This document shows, in pieces, positions 53,270-61,382 of a stretch of 64,000 bases of DNA (its first letter is position 1; every line of letters starts with the position of its first letter). The notes beneath the pieces were generated by a model. That model worked only from the letters and a program-made list of their open reading frames with translations, did no database searches and was not told where the DNA came from. Position numbers and translations under genes: made by a program. The stretch comes from Cryobacterium roopkundense (GTDB lineage: Bacteria > Actinomycetota > Actinomycetes > Actinomycetales > Microbacteriaceae), in NCBI RefSeq assembly GCF_014200405.1, contig NZ_JACHBQ010000001.1, positions 3,224,001-3,288,000 on the forward strand, in the 5' to 3' direction.

Positions 53270-55741
53270 CTAGGCGTTGTCGCCGCCGGTTGACCCGGCA
53301 GTCCCCCCCGCTGACGATGCCGCCGCACCCCAGGCCCAGTCCGTGATCTCCGGCGCGTCTTCGCCGTGGTCGCGGGTGTACTGCCGCGCGTGCAGGCGGG
53401 CGTCCTGCATCTGCTGGCGGAGCAGCCCGGCGCGGGCACCGAGCCCGGGCACCCGGTCGATGACGTCCATCACGAGGTGGTACCTGTCGAGGTCGTTGAG
53501 CATCACCATGTCGAACGGCGTCGTGGTGGTGCCGATCTCCTTGTAGCCGCGGGCGTGCAGGTTGTCGTGCCCGCTGCGCTTGTAGGTGAGTCGATGAATG
53601 AGCCACGGGTAGCCGTGGTACGCGAACACTATCGGCTTGTCTGGCGTGAAGATCGCGTCGAACTCGCCGTCGGTGAGCCCGTGCGGGTGGTCGTCGGCCG
53701 ACTGCAGCCGCATCAGGTCGACCACGTTCACCACGCGTACGGCGAGCGAGGGCAGATGCTCGCGCAGGATCGCGGCGGCCGCGAGCACCTCGAGGGTGGG
53801 CACGTCGCCGGCGGCGGCGAGCACCACGTCGGGCGACACCCCTGGCGTCTCGGAGCCGGCCCAGTCGAAGATTCCGAGGCCGCGGGTGCAGTGCGCCACG
53901 GCCTCCTCCATGGTGAGCAGGTTCGGTGCGGGCTGCTTGCCGGCCACCACCACGTTTACGTAGTCCACGCTTCGCAGGCAGTGGTCGTAGGTACTCAACA
54001 GCGTGTTGGCGTCGAACGGCAGGTACACCCGCACCACGTCGGCGCTCTTGTTCACCACGTGGTCGATGAAACCTGGATCCTGGTGCGAGAACCCGTTGTG
54101 GTCCTGTCGCCACACGTGCGAGCTCAGGAGGTAGTTGAGGCTCGAAATCGGCTGCCGCCAGCCGATGTCGGCGGTCACCTTGAGCCACTTGGCGTGCTGG
54201 TTGAACATGGAATCCACGATGTGGATGAACGCCTCGTAGCAGTTGAACAGTCCGTGCCTACCCGTAAGCAGGTAGCCCTCGAGCCAGCCCTGGCACTGGT
54301 GCTCACTCAGCATCTCCATCACCCGGCCGGCCCTCGCGAGGTTCAGGTCGGTCGGGCGCACCTCGGCGTTCCACTGCTTGTCCGTCGCCTCGTACACGGC
54401 GGGCGCCAGCCGGTTCGACGCCGTCTCGTCCGGCCCGAAAATGCGAAAGTTGTCGGGGTTCAAGCGGATGACGTCGGCCAGGTAGCCGCCGAGCACTCGC
54501 GTGGCCTCGGCCAGCGTCGCCCCCGGCGCGGGCACGGGCACCGCGTAGTCACGAAAGTCGGGCAGGCGCAGCTCCCGGCGCAGCAGCCCGCCGTTCGCCA
54601 CCGGATTCGCGCTCATGCGCAGGTTGCCCGAGGGAGCGAGATCGCTGATGCGGGCGACTGGGGCACCGGATTCGTCGAAGAGCTCCTCAGGACGGTAGGA
54701 ACGCATCCACTGCTCAAGCAGTTGCGTGTGAGCCTCGGTGTCACGGGCGTTGCCGAGCGGAACCTGGTGCGCGCGCCAGGTTCCTTCCACCGGCAGGCCG
54801 TCGATCACAGCGGGGCACGTCCAGCCCTTGGGGGTACGCAGGATGATCATCGGCCAGCGCGGACGGGCGAAGTCCTCCCCCGCCGCCTGCGCGGTGGCGG
54901 CGGAACGCTTGATCTCGGCGATCTCGTTGAGCACAAGGTCGAGGGTCTCGGCCATGCGGGCGTGCACGAGCAGCGGGTCTTCGCCGTCGAACCCGCCCGA
55001 CACGATGTGCGGCGTGTGACCGTAACCGCGCATCAGGTTCAGCAGCTCGTCTTCGGGGATGCGCGCGAGCACAGTGGGGTTCGCGATCTTGTACCCGTTG
55101 AGGTGCAGGATGGGCAGCACGACGCCGTCCTGCACAGGGTCGATGAATTTGTTCGAGTGCCAGCTCGTGGCGAGCGGGCCGGTCTCGGCCTCGCCGTCGC
55201 CCACGACGGCAGCCACGAGCAGGTCGGGATTGTCGAACGCGGCGCCGTAGGCATGGCTCAGCGCGTAGCCGAGCTCGCCGCCCTCATGGATGGAGCCTGG
55301 GGTCTCGGGCGACGCGTGGCTCGGGATTCCGCCGGGGAAGGAGAACTGCCTGAACAGCTTCTGCACCCCCACCTCGGTCTGCTCGATATCCGTGTAGATC
55401 TCGGAGTACGTGCCGTCTAGCCACGCGTTCGCCACCATGCCGGGGCCGCCGTGACCGGGGCCGGTCACGTAGAGCGTGCTCTGCGAGCGCTGGCGGATGG
55501 CGCGGTTCAGGTGCGCGTACAGAAAGTTGAGTCCCGGCGTGGTGCCCCAGTGCCCGAGCAGCCGCGGCTTGATGTGGTCGCGGGTGAGGGGCTCGCGGAG
55601 GAGGGCATTGCCGAGCAGGTAAATCTGCCCGATCGAGAGGTAGTTCGCCGCCCGCCACCACGCGTCGATGCTCGCGAGCGCCTCGGCGCTGAGCGGGGCC
55701 GGATCGACGGTCGGCCACGGGGAAATCATCACTTCAGGCAC
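53270..55741 (-). CDS. xfp: Phosphoketolase (xylulose-5-phosphate/fructose-6-phosphate)
   Basis: 823 residues from GTG 55741 (GGAGA upstream). TPP enzyme splitting xylulose-5-P or fructose-6-P to acetyl phosphate plus glyceraldehyde-3-P or erythrose-4-P. Family motifs: [39 protein letters not shown], the TPP-binding [22 protein letters not shown], and [16 protein letters not shown] in the Pyr domain. Length is standard. Its product feeds pta and ackA just downstream. The stop codon is part of the IS1182 target CTAG. Confidence 0.96.
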   Translation of the reverse strand: MPEVMISPWPTVDPAPLSAEALASIDAWWRAANYLSIGQIYLLGNALLREPLTRDHIKPRLLGHWGTTPGLNFLYAHLNRAIRQRSQSTLYVTGPGHGGPGMVANAWLDGTYSEIYTDIEQTEVGVQKLFRQFSFPGGIPSHASPETPGSIHEGGELGYALSHAYGAAFDNPDLLVAAVVGDGEAETGPLATSWHSNKFIDPVQDGVVLPILHLNGYKIANPTVLARIPEDELLNLMRGYGHTPHIVSGGFDGEDPLLVHARMAETLDLVLNEIAEIKRSAATAQAAGEDFARPRWPMIILRTPKGWTCPAVIDGLPVEGTWRAHQVPLGNARDTEAHTQLLEQWMRSYRPEELFDESGAPVARISDLAPSGNLRMSANPVANGGLLRRELRLPDFRDYAVPVPAPGATLAEATRVLGGYLADVIRLNPDNFRIFGPDETASNRLAPAVYEATDKQWNAEVRPTDLNLARAGRVMEMLSEHQCQGWLEGYLLTGRHGLFNCYEAFIHIVDSMFNQHAKWLKVTADIGWRQPISSLNYLLSSHVWRQDHNGFSHQDPGFIDHVVNKSADVVRVYLPFDANTLLSTYDHCLRSVDYVNVVVAGKQPAPNLLTMEEAVAHCTRGLGIFDWAGSETPGVSPDVVLAAAGDVPTLEVLAAAAILREHLPSLAVRVVNVVDLMRLQSADDHPHGLTDGEFDAIFTPDKPIVFAYHGYPWLIHRLTYKRSGHDNLHARGYKEIGTTTTPFDMVMLNDLDRYHLVMDVIDRVPGLGARAGLLRQQMQDARLHARQYTRDHGEDAPEITDWAWGAAASSAGGTAGSTGGDNA

Positions 55742-56023
55742 ACGGTCTCCAAACGCTCGGGAGGGTTGAATGCTCCCATACTAGAGACGGCGTGTGACAT
55801 TCGCGGCGAAAGCAGGTGCGGGCGAATCGGGGTGCGGCACCGCTTAACGAATAAGGACCCCTCGCGCACCCGCCAGAGCCCGGTTACCCTTGCTACGTTT
55901 CCGTCCTGGGGGATTTGGCCTGGGTGGCGCCACGCGAGGAGCCGTCCACTAGCTTAGGCGAGATTTGGGGCCTCCACGACATCCGCTCCAGCACGAATCC
56001 GCGCTCGGGCCTACAGTGCAGGC
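55742..56023. promoter_or_regulatory. Divergent spacer between phosphoketolase and a small membrane protein
   Basis: No gene supported in about 280 bp. It should hold both divergent promoters. I see no clear -10/-35 pair or strong operator. Confidence 0.4.
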
Positions 56024-56599
56024 ATGAAATGGAGTGTTCTGCTCGCCCTCTGCGTCGGAGCTGTTCTCGTGGCAACCGTTGCGCTCGGCACCACCTACCT
56101 CGTCGCGCAGCGCATCGAGCGCGAAGGGGCCGACGACGCAGCCTGGCGGCTGGCCAGCCAGGTGGTCGGGGAGCTGAAGCTGGGATCCACGACAACCGTC
56201 GACGCGCTGCCGCCGGTGGATCTCTCCACGAGCCTCGCCCCGTTCGTGATCGTGTTCGATAAAACGGATGCCGCAGTGGCCGGCACCGGGTTCCTGCACG
56301 GAACGCTCGCCTCAGTTCCCTCCGGCGTGCTCGATGCCGCGCGCGCGAACGGAAGCCACCACGTGTCGTGGCAGCCGGAGCGGGGGCTACGCTTCGCGAC
56401 CTCGGGAGTAGCGATCGGCCGCTGGGTGATCGTCGCGGGGCAGTCGCTAAAACCGGCGGAAGCCCGCACCGATTCGATCGGAATTCTCGTGCTCGCGGCG
56501 TGGCTCAGCCTCATGATACTGGTCGCGACCGGCCTGATCCTAGGCAGGATTTTCGCGCCGGAGCGGGCGACGGCAACGAAGGCCGCAATAAACAGATAG
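56024..56599 (+). CDS. Small two-helix membrane protein, hypothetical
   Basis: 191 residues from ATG 56024. A helix at residues ~4-26, an extracytoplasmic-looking domain of ~120 residues (LAPFVIVFDKTDAAVAGTGFL, VSWQPERGLRFATSGVAIGRWVIVAGQSL) and a second helix at ~152-172. The layout recalls sensor-domain proteins lacking an output domain. No family recognised. Ends 38 bp before tRNA-Ser. Confidence 0.6.
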   Translation: MKWSVLLALCVGAVLVATVALGTTYLVAQRIEREGADDAAWRLASQVVGELKLGSTTTVDALPPVDLSTSLAPFVIVFDKTDAAVAGTGFLHGTLASVPSGVLDAARANGSHHVSWQPERGLRFATSGVAIGRWVIVAGQSLKPAEARTDSIGILVLAAWLSLMILVATGLILGRIFAPERATATKAAINR

Positions 56600-56636
56600 G
56601 ATTCTCTGGTGCCGTTCCTTCGGGAAACGGTGGCCA

Positions 56637-56724
56637 GGAGAATTCGCCTAGTGGCCTATGGCGCACGCTTGGAAAGCGTGTTGGGTGAAAGCCCTCGGGG
56701 GTTCGAATCCCCCATTCTCCGCCA
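56637..56724 (+). tRNA. tRNA-Ser (GGA anticodon)
   Basis: 88 bp. Acceptor arms GGAGAAT (56637-56643) and ATTCTCC (56714-56720), discriminator G, encoded CCA; anticodon stem-loop ACGCT-TGGAAAG-CGT with GGA; a long variable arm (TTGGGTGAAAGCCC) as in class II tRNAs; T-arm GGGGG-TTCGAAT-CCCCC. Confidence 0.95.
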
Positions 56725-56735
56725 GAGATCCAGAA

Positions 56736-57090
56736 CAGCGTGTTGGGTGACGCACAAAACCCACTCACGGGGCACGAATCCCCCACTCTCCGCCACAGAT
56801 CCAAAACAGCGTGTTGGGTGACGCACAAAACCCACTCACGGGGCACGAATCCCCCACTCTCCGCCACAGATCCAAAACAGCGTGTTGGGTGACGCACAAA
56901 ACCCACTCACGGGGCACGAATCCCCCACTCTCCGCCACAGATCCAAAACAGCGTGTTGGGTGACGCACAAAACCCACTCACGGGGCACGAATCCCCCACT
57001 CTCCGCCACAGATCCAAAACAGCGTGTTGGGTGACGCACAAAACCCACTCACGGGGCACGAATCCCCCACTCTCCGCCACAGATCCAAAA
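56736..57090 (+). repeat. Five 71-bp tandem repeats derived from the 3' half of tRNA-Ser
   Basis: Identical 71-bp units start at 56736, 56807, 56878, 56949 and 57020, followed by a 4-bp partial unit. Each contains AGCGTGTTGGGTGA from the anticodon/variable part of the tRNA and CGAATCCCCCACTCTCCGCC from its T-arm/acceptor end, with one change (ATTCTCC to ACTCTCC) and a replaced middle. Each unit can form a variable-arm-like hairpin (TGGGT/ACCCA) and a T-arm-like hairpin (GGGG-CACGAAT-CCCC). The tRNA itself acts as unit zero; its flank CAGAGATCCAGAA is a diverged form of the unit junction. Confidence 0.93.
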
Positions 57091-57126
57091 CAGCTACTAG
57101 GGAAATACATCCCATCTCCCCCTCTC

Positions 57127-57165
57127 GCTGGTCGAGGAGCGAGGCACGAGCGTCTCGAGACCGCG
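57127..57165. repeat. REP-like palindrome left of IS110
   Basis: CGCTGGTCGAGGAGCGAGGC followed by ACGAGCGTCTCGAGACCGCG forms a palindrome of a type repeated in this genome (compare 58663-58706 and 32530-32577). Confidence 0.65.
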
Positions 57166-57199
57166 CAAGCCGACTCTCAGACTCGGCTCACGCGGTCTC
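57157..57199 (+). terminator. Hairpin terminating the tRNA/repeat transcript
   Basis: GAGACCGCGCAAGCCGA (57157-57173) and TCGGCTCACGCGGTCTC (57183-57199) pair at 15 of 17 positions around a short loop, about 65 bp after the repeat array. Confidence 0.65.
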
Positions 57200-57469
57200 T
57201 GTAATGGTTATAGCTGGTCTGGTTATCAGCTGGCAGGCTGGTCTTGATTCGTGTGGGTTGCGTGACTCTTTTGGTCTCTGACCCTCTTCACGGAGGTGTC
57301 TTCGTCTCGACATGTCCGCTCCACGCATCGAATCGAGGCCGGCCTGTGACCCTCAGAGTGACTTGATTAGAAGCCTGTCCGTACCCCCGACAGGGTCGTG
57401 ACTCATTACAGAGATGTTCTCCGAGGAACCCCAGACCGGCACGACATAACACCCATCGAAGGAGTTATC

Positions 57470-58516
57470 GTGACCATGGTCTCACAGCAGTTCAGTTATG
57501 TCATCGGGGTGGATACCCATGCCAAGACACACACGCTGGTCGCCCTCGACCATCTGGGCGGGAAACACGGCACCGCGCAAACATTCCCGACAACTCCGCC
57601 CGGACTCAAACGGGCTCAGGCGTGGATCGAACGCGAAACAACGGGGCCGGTTTTGGTGGCCATGGAGGGCACCGGGTCCTACGGAGCCCAGTTCTGCGAC
57701 CTCCTGACGGCCGCCGGCGTGCGCGTCACCGAAACCAAGCCGCCCAAGCGCGGCGTTCGCCGGGCCGGCAAAACCGACCCCATCGACGCAGAGCACGCCG
57801 CCCGCTACGCCCTCGCCCTGCCAATGGAGCACCTCATCACGCCCCGCAACCACGCTGGGCACCACGCAGCCTTGACGGTGCTACTGACCGCGCGCGCCGC
57901 CCTCAAGAAGGCCCACAGCGCCTCCAACAACCGCCTCACAGCGCTGCTGCGCGGGTACGGTTTCGGCCTGGACGTTCGCCTGGCCCTCACCGCCGAGCAA
58001 GTCAAAGTCGTCGCAGCCTGGCGCGCCCATCGAAACGATGACGTCGGCATGGTCACCATCCGCGCCGAGGCTGCCCGCGAAGCGCGAGAGATCCTCAGCC
58101 GTCAAGCCGAGCTCACGGCGAACGAGAAGGGCCTCCTCAAGCACGTGAAAGCCCTCGCCCCCTACCTGCTGCTTGAGCACGGCGTCGGCGCGATCGTCGC
58201 CGCGCAGCTGATCGTGTCGTGGTCGCACCAGGGACGCATCCGCTCCGAGGCCGCGTTCGCCCGCTTCGCGGGCATCGCGCCCATCCCCGCGTCATCGGGC
58301 AACACCATCCGCTACCGTCTGCACCGCGGCGGCGACCGGGCGCTCAACACCGCCATCTGGGTCACCACGTTCTACCGCTACCACCACGACCCGGCGACCG
58401 CCGCCTACGTCGAGAAACGGACGAAGGAAGGCAAGACACCCAAGGAGATCCAACGCGTCCTGAAACGCTACATCGCCCGGCACCTGTTCCGCGTCCTCGA
58501 TAACCACACCATCTAA
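57470..58516 (+). CDS. IS110-family transposase (DEDD recombinase)
   Basis: 348 residues from GTG 57470, set by GAAGGAG five bases upstream; the frame is open from 57398 but without a site. N-terminal RuvC-like DEDD domain: YVIGVDTHAKTHTLVALD, MEGTGSYG, KTDPIDAEHAARYAL; C-terminal Transposase_20 domain: GVGAIVAAQLIVSW, FARFAGIAPIPASSGN with the catalytic serine, and HRGGDRALNTAIW. Complete, so probably functional. IS110 enzymes act with an element-encoded bridge RNA. Confidence 0.95.
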   Translation: MTMVSQQFSYVIGVDTHAKTHTLVALDHLGGKHGTAQTFPTTPPGLKRAQAWIERETTGPVLVAMEGTGSYGAQFCDLLTAAGVRVTETKPPKRGVRRAGKTDPIDAEHAARYALALPMEHLITPRNHAGHHAALTVLLTARAALKKAHSASNNRLTALLRGYGFGLDVRLALTAEQVKVVAAWRAHRNDDVGMVTIRAEAAREAREILSRQAELTANEKGLLKHVKALAPYLLLEHGVGAIVAAQLIVSWSHQGRIRSEAAFARFAGIAPIPASSGNTIRYRLHRGGDRALNTAIWVTTFYRYHHDPATAAYVEKRTKEGKTPKEIQRVLKRYIARHLFRVLDNHTI

Positions 58517-58594
58517 AACGTCACCACCGCCCAGCGGACAGGCCATCTTCGACGGCCCGCCCGCCACCCTCACGCGCCCAAAAACACGCCACAC

Positions 58595-58615
58595 GACTCA
58601 CGACTCACGACTCAC
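58595..58615 (+). repeat. 7-bp tandem repeat GACTCAC x3
   Basis: Three exact copies in the right non-coding end of the IS110 element, just before an A-rich stretch. Confidence 0.8.
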
Positions 58616-58644
58616 GAAACATCATCAAAAAAGACCTCAACAGC

Positions 58645-58650
58645 TTGACA
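58645..58650 (+). promoter_or_regulatory. TTGACA near the IS110 right end
   Basis: A perfect -35 hexamer 8-14 bp inside the probable right end. In IS110 elements the joined ends of the circular form create a promoter, with the -35 supplied by the right end; this box fits that model. Confidence 0.5.
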
Positions 58651-58662
58651 ACTCCCATAGAA

Positions 58663-58706
58663 GCGTCGAGACACGCTGTAGACGGCGTTCCTCGACCAGC
58701 GGAAAG
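58663..58706. repeat. REP-like palindrome right of IS110
   Basis: Reverse complement CGCTGGTCGAGGAACGCC... closely matches the left palindrome at 57127, in opposite orientation, ending directly at the presumed right end of the element. Confidence 0.6.
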
Positions 58707-58802
58707 GGAAAACCGCGACGCATTCCGCATCCCACGATGGCGCGAAGCGCCGGAACAGCTCGAGACCGGGTGAACCGAGGCTGAGAGCCGGGAGGCGCGG
58801 GG

Positions 58803-59231
58803 CTAGCTCAGGCGCTGCGAGTTCCACGCCGGGGCGGCGTTTTTCGCGACGACCTTGTCGAAGCGGGCGCCCGCGGGGTTGCTCGGCAGCAGGGTCATCA
58901 CGAAGACAGCGATCGAACCGGCGCCGACCAGCAAATTCAGCAGGTAGAACCAGCCAGACAGGTTGGCGTCGTGCAGGCGTCGCACCGTCACGGAAATCGT
59001 GGGCACGATCGCGCCCAGCATCACCACCGCCCACACACAGGCGATGGCCACGGCTATCGGGCCGGCCGCGTCGAACCTCAGCACGGACAGCACGACGATC
59101 GGAATGTAGAAGGCGATGTAGACCGCGGCCACCCACATGGCCCACCACCAGTATTCGCTGCGCGGCGCACGTCCGGAGAATCCCGCGTACTGGTCCAGAA
59201 CCGACCGCAAGGCCATCTTCGGTGTCATCAT
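58803..59231 (-). CDS. DUF805 membrane protein
   Basis: 142 residues from ATG 59231 (GAGGGG upstream). The start YAGFSGRAPRSEYWWWAMW and RRLHDANLSGWFYLL are DUF805 signatures; four membrane helices. Function of the family is unknown. It stands between the IS110 region and the toxin locus and is probably unrelated to either. Confidence 0.88.
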   Translation of the reverse strand: MMTPKMALRSVLDQYAGFSGRAPRSEYWWWAMWVAAVYIAFYIPIVVLSVLRFDAAGPIAVAIACVWAVVMLGAIVPTISVTVRRLHDANLSGWFYLLNLLVGAGSIAVFVMTLLPSNPAGARFDKVVAKNAAPAWNSQRLS

Positions 59232-59315
59232 GTTCGTGCCCCTCAAAAATGACCAGCGCAGTAGACGACTAGTTCACTGCAAGGCTAGCAGGGGGCACCC
59301 ACCCGATCCAGCGAC

Positions 59316-59666
59316 TTATCCGGCGACTCCGCGCACGAACAGCTCGCCGTCGACCACACCGGCGAGCGCCCGCGCGAACAGCTCCCCCCGCTCGCCCTCG
59401 GCACCGCGCGGCGCGTACAGCTCGGTCCAGAACACCTGCTCGGCACCGAGGCGAACGCCGAGCAGCCGTTCCACGTCGTCGGCCACGTCGAAGCCCTTCG
59501 TAACCAGCACTGTCACGAGCGCCGTGCCGTCGGCCGAGCACACCTGAGTGCCGCCGCCGCTCCAGGTCGAACGCAGCCCGAGGTTCGGGTCGATCTCCAC
59601 CGCCGCCATCAGATGGTCGGCGAGGTCGATCGGCCTCGGCGACACGATCACGAGCTCCCGGCTCAT
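59316..59666 (-). CDS. Hypothetical protein at the end of the toxin operon
   Basis: 116 residues from ATG 59666, overlapping the DUF6177 gene by 4 bp. Mixed alpha/beta composition (MSRELVIVSPRPIDLADHLM...FWTELYAPRG); no signal peptide, no recognised family. Position as last coupled gene of the toxin/immunity unit suggests a secretion accessory or chaperone (inference). Confidence 0.65.
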   Translation of the reverse strand: MSRELVIVSPRPIDLADHLMAAVEIDPNLGLRSTWSGGGTQVCSADGTALVTVLVTKGFDVADDVERLLGVRLGAEQVFWTELYAPRGAEGERGELFARALAGVVDGELFVRGVAG

Positions 59667-60721
59667 CGGGCGCCTCCCTGGCCGGCATCAGAACCCGGCA
59701 GGCCGAGCGCCTTCGTCACGTCGACCGTGTTGAACTCGCCAGCCAGGTCGACGAACTGCTGCCAGCTGCCCTGTCCTTCGCGCGTGAAAGGCAGCACCAG
59801 CGACGGGATGCGAGCCCGACCGGCGCGGAATGCACCGAAGCGAGCGGCGACATCCGCCAGATCAATGCCCAGATCCTGCACGGCACGCGGCCCGAGCACG
59901 ACCGCCACCGGCACGGGCGGCGCGGCCAGCACGGGATCGATCGACAGGTCGGCGCGACCGCGCAACAGGAAAGCGGATGCCACCAGCACCGACTGCGCAT
60001 TGGCCAGCCGCCCGAGCACGGCCGGCGCCGCGTCGATGAGCGTGCGGGCCACGGCCTCGTCGCCGCCGAGGGCCACGAGCATCTTGGTCTCCTCTGTGAC
60101 GCCGCGCGCGCTGCGGCTCACGCGCATCGTGGCCGTCATGGCGCGTTCGCCGCGCCCGGCCACGTAGATCTTGGATTCGCGCGGCATGCGGCCCCGCACG
60201 AATCGCGTCACGTTCTCGCGGGTCCAGTGCAGGCCCGCCGGCTCGTTCACGCCCCAGGCCACAGGCGCCGCTTGGGCGAGCTGCGCCGCGAGCAGCTCAA
60301 CCGTGGCGCCGAGCGTGGTCTCCTCGCGCGCCGGGTGGTTCACCGACGCGGTGATCTGCAGCCAGGCCTGCGCGTGAGGCACCGGCGCGAGGAAGTCGGC
60401 CGCGGCATCCGCCGTCGACGTCGTGAAGGCCTCGTCGAAGTTCGCGATGGCGTGGCCGGCGAGCCCGTCGCGCAGGGCACCGTCGGAGCGGCGCACCACC
60501 CACCCGCCCCGCACGGCGGCCAGCAACTGGAGCATGCCGAAGGTCACCCGCGACTCCGGCCCCGTCACGAGCAGCACGCGCTTGCCCACCCCGGCCGCAT
60601 CGATCGCGAGACTCGCCAGTCCTTCGGTCGCTGCCACGAGCGGCGCGTCGCTGATGGTGGCCACGTACCCGTCGCCCGCAAAGTCGACAAGCGGATGCTC
60701 CAGGCTCGCGTTGTCAGTCAC
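59663..60721 (-). CDS. DUF6177-like protein
   Basis: About 352 residues from GTG 60721 (GGGGGA four bases upstream; ATG 60739 also possible). Soluble protein with HPLVDFAGDGYVATISDAPL at the N-terminus and a Lys/Arg-rich middle (FVRGRMPRESKIYVAGRG). I relate it to DUF6177, a family of unknown role seen beside WXG/type VII polymorphic toxins in Microbacteriaceae; this is from memory, not a search. It begins 27 bp after the single immunity gene. Confidence 0.65.
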   Translation of the reverse strand: MTDNASLEHPLVDFAGDGYVATISDAPLVAATEGLASLAIDAAGVGKRVLLVTGPESRVTFGMLQLLAAVRGGWVVRRSDGALRDGLAGHAIANFDEAFTTSTADAAADFLAPVPHAQAWLQITASVNHPAREETTLGATVELLAAQLAQAAPVAWGVNEPAGLHWTRENVTRFVRGRMPRESKIYVAGRGERAMTATMRVSRSARGVTEETKMLVALGGDEAVARTLIDAAPAVLGRLANAQSVLVASAFLLRGRADLSIDPVLAAPPVPVAVVLGPRAVQDLGIDLADVAARFGAFRAGRARIPSLVLPFTREGQGSWQQFVDLAGEFNTVDVTKALGLPGSDAGQGGAR

Positions 60722-60747
60722 CGATTCCCCCGCCCGCATCGCGCCTG

Positions 60748-61065
60748 CTATGCGCCGGAAGAGGCGAGGAATTTATCGGGAAGGCGCAGTCGGCAATAGC
60801 GATCGACGATCTGCAGGTTTCGCAGGATTGACTCCCGGTCGGTGTTGAAGGAGAGCCGCTCGTTCAGGAAGACCGTCAGGTACTTGCCGGTGTCGTATTC
60901 GATGCCGCCCGTGAACGTTCCGTGCTCGCCGTTGAGGCCACAGGTGAACACGAACGAGTCGTACAGAACGCACGTCGCGACCGAGCCGGACGGGTCAACC
61001 GTGACCTGAGTGGCTTTCGCACCAAAGAAATCTCGGACTAACGCAAGAAACTCGTCGCCGTTCAC
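60748..61065 (-). CDS. Immunity-type protein, single domain
   Basis: 105 residues from GTG 61065 (GGGAG six bases upstream), overlapping the orphan toxin by 4 bp. Key segments CVLYDSFVFTCG, NTDRESI and VDRYCRLRLPDKFL recur twice in the 61379-62116 product. Small, acidic, cytoplasmic, directly after a toxin-like module: the classic position of an immunity protein. It should neutralise the orphan module's toxin family. No named Imm family is claimed. Confidence 0.7.
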   Translation of the reverse strand: MNGDEFLALVRDFFGAKATQVTVDPSGSVATCVLYDSFVFTCGLNGEHGTFTGGIEYDTGKYLTVFLNERLSFNTDRESILRNLQIVDRYCRLRLPDKFLASSGA

Positions 61066-61382
61066 GTCTGACTCCCTAGCTTGAGTAAGGACGGAGACGC
61101 GGCTCGTTCCCGCGGGTCGTAAATATAGCCATGCTGCAGCAGGTACTCGAACTGGCGCCCCAGAAAACCCGGGTCGCCGACAGGGTCGGATGCGAACCGG
61201 ATCACCTGACGGCGTTGAATACTGTCGTCCAGAAACGGCACGATGTAGGCGGCGAACATGTCGTCATCGGTCAGACCCTGCTCGGCCTTGATCTTCTGCC
61301 AGTCCCGACCCAGATCAAAGTATTTGTGTCCCTCACGCGGATCTCGCGAGGGTGCGCCTGCAGCGTCTTGAGCCACGCTCAC
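61062..61382 (-). CDS. Orphan toxin-domain cassette
   Basis: 106 residues from GTG 61382, overlapping the double immunity gene by 4 bp; GGGAGAG precedes. Residues 18-90 match the last part of the large toxin (YFDLG..W, F..Y.VPFLDD, F..DP.GD.G, FEYL...GY.YDP). It lacks the preceding AEVMLGKW segment of the large toxin and any delivery domain or signal. Either a recombination reserve for toxin-tip exchange or a non-toxic remnant that may regulate immunity. Confidence 0.7.
   Translation of the reverse strand: MSVAQDAAGAPSRDPREGHKYFDLGRDWQKIKAEQGLTDDDMFAAYIVPFLDDSIQRRQVIRFASDPVGDPGFLGRQFEYLLQHGYIYDPRERAASPSLLKLGSQT

Larger units (their letters stand above)
57369..58664 (+). mobile_element. IS110-family insertion sequence (ends approximate)
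   Basis: Contains one intact IS110-type recombinase. No terminal inverted repeats, as expected. TAGAAGC occurs at 57368-57374 and 58658-58664 and may be the shared core at the two ends, so the limits given are tentative; the left end could lie further upstream (to ~57200). The non-coding ends hold a hairpin CCTGTC-CGTACCCCC-GACAGG (57375-57395) and GACTCAC x3 (58595-58615). Confidence 0.6.

Noticed and set aside
56736..57090. CRISPR-like regular array
   Set aside because: Units are identical over all 71 bp with no variable spacers, they contain tRNA sequence, and no cas gene is nearby.
56765..57110. Overlapping minus-strand frames through the 71-bp repeats
   Set aside because: The unit is not a multiple of three and has no stop on that strand, so open frames arise automatically; there is no start context or family.
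56600..58802. Integrated prophage or conjugative element at tRNA-Ser
   Set aside because: No integrase, excisionase or phage genes follow; only the repeats and an IS110 element are present.
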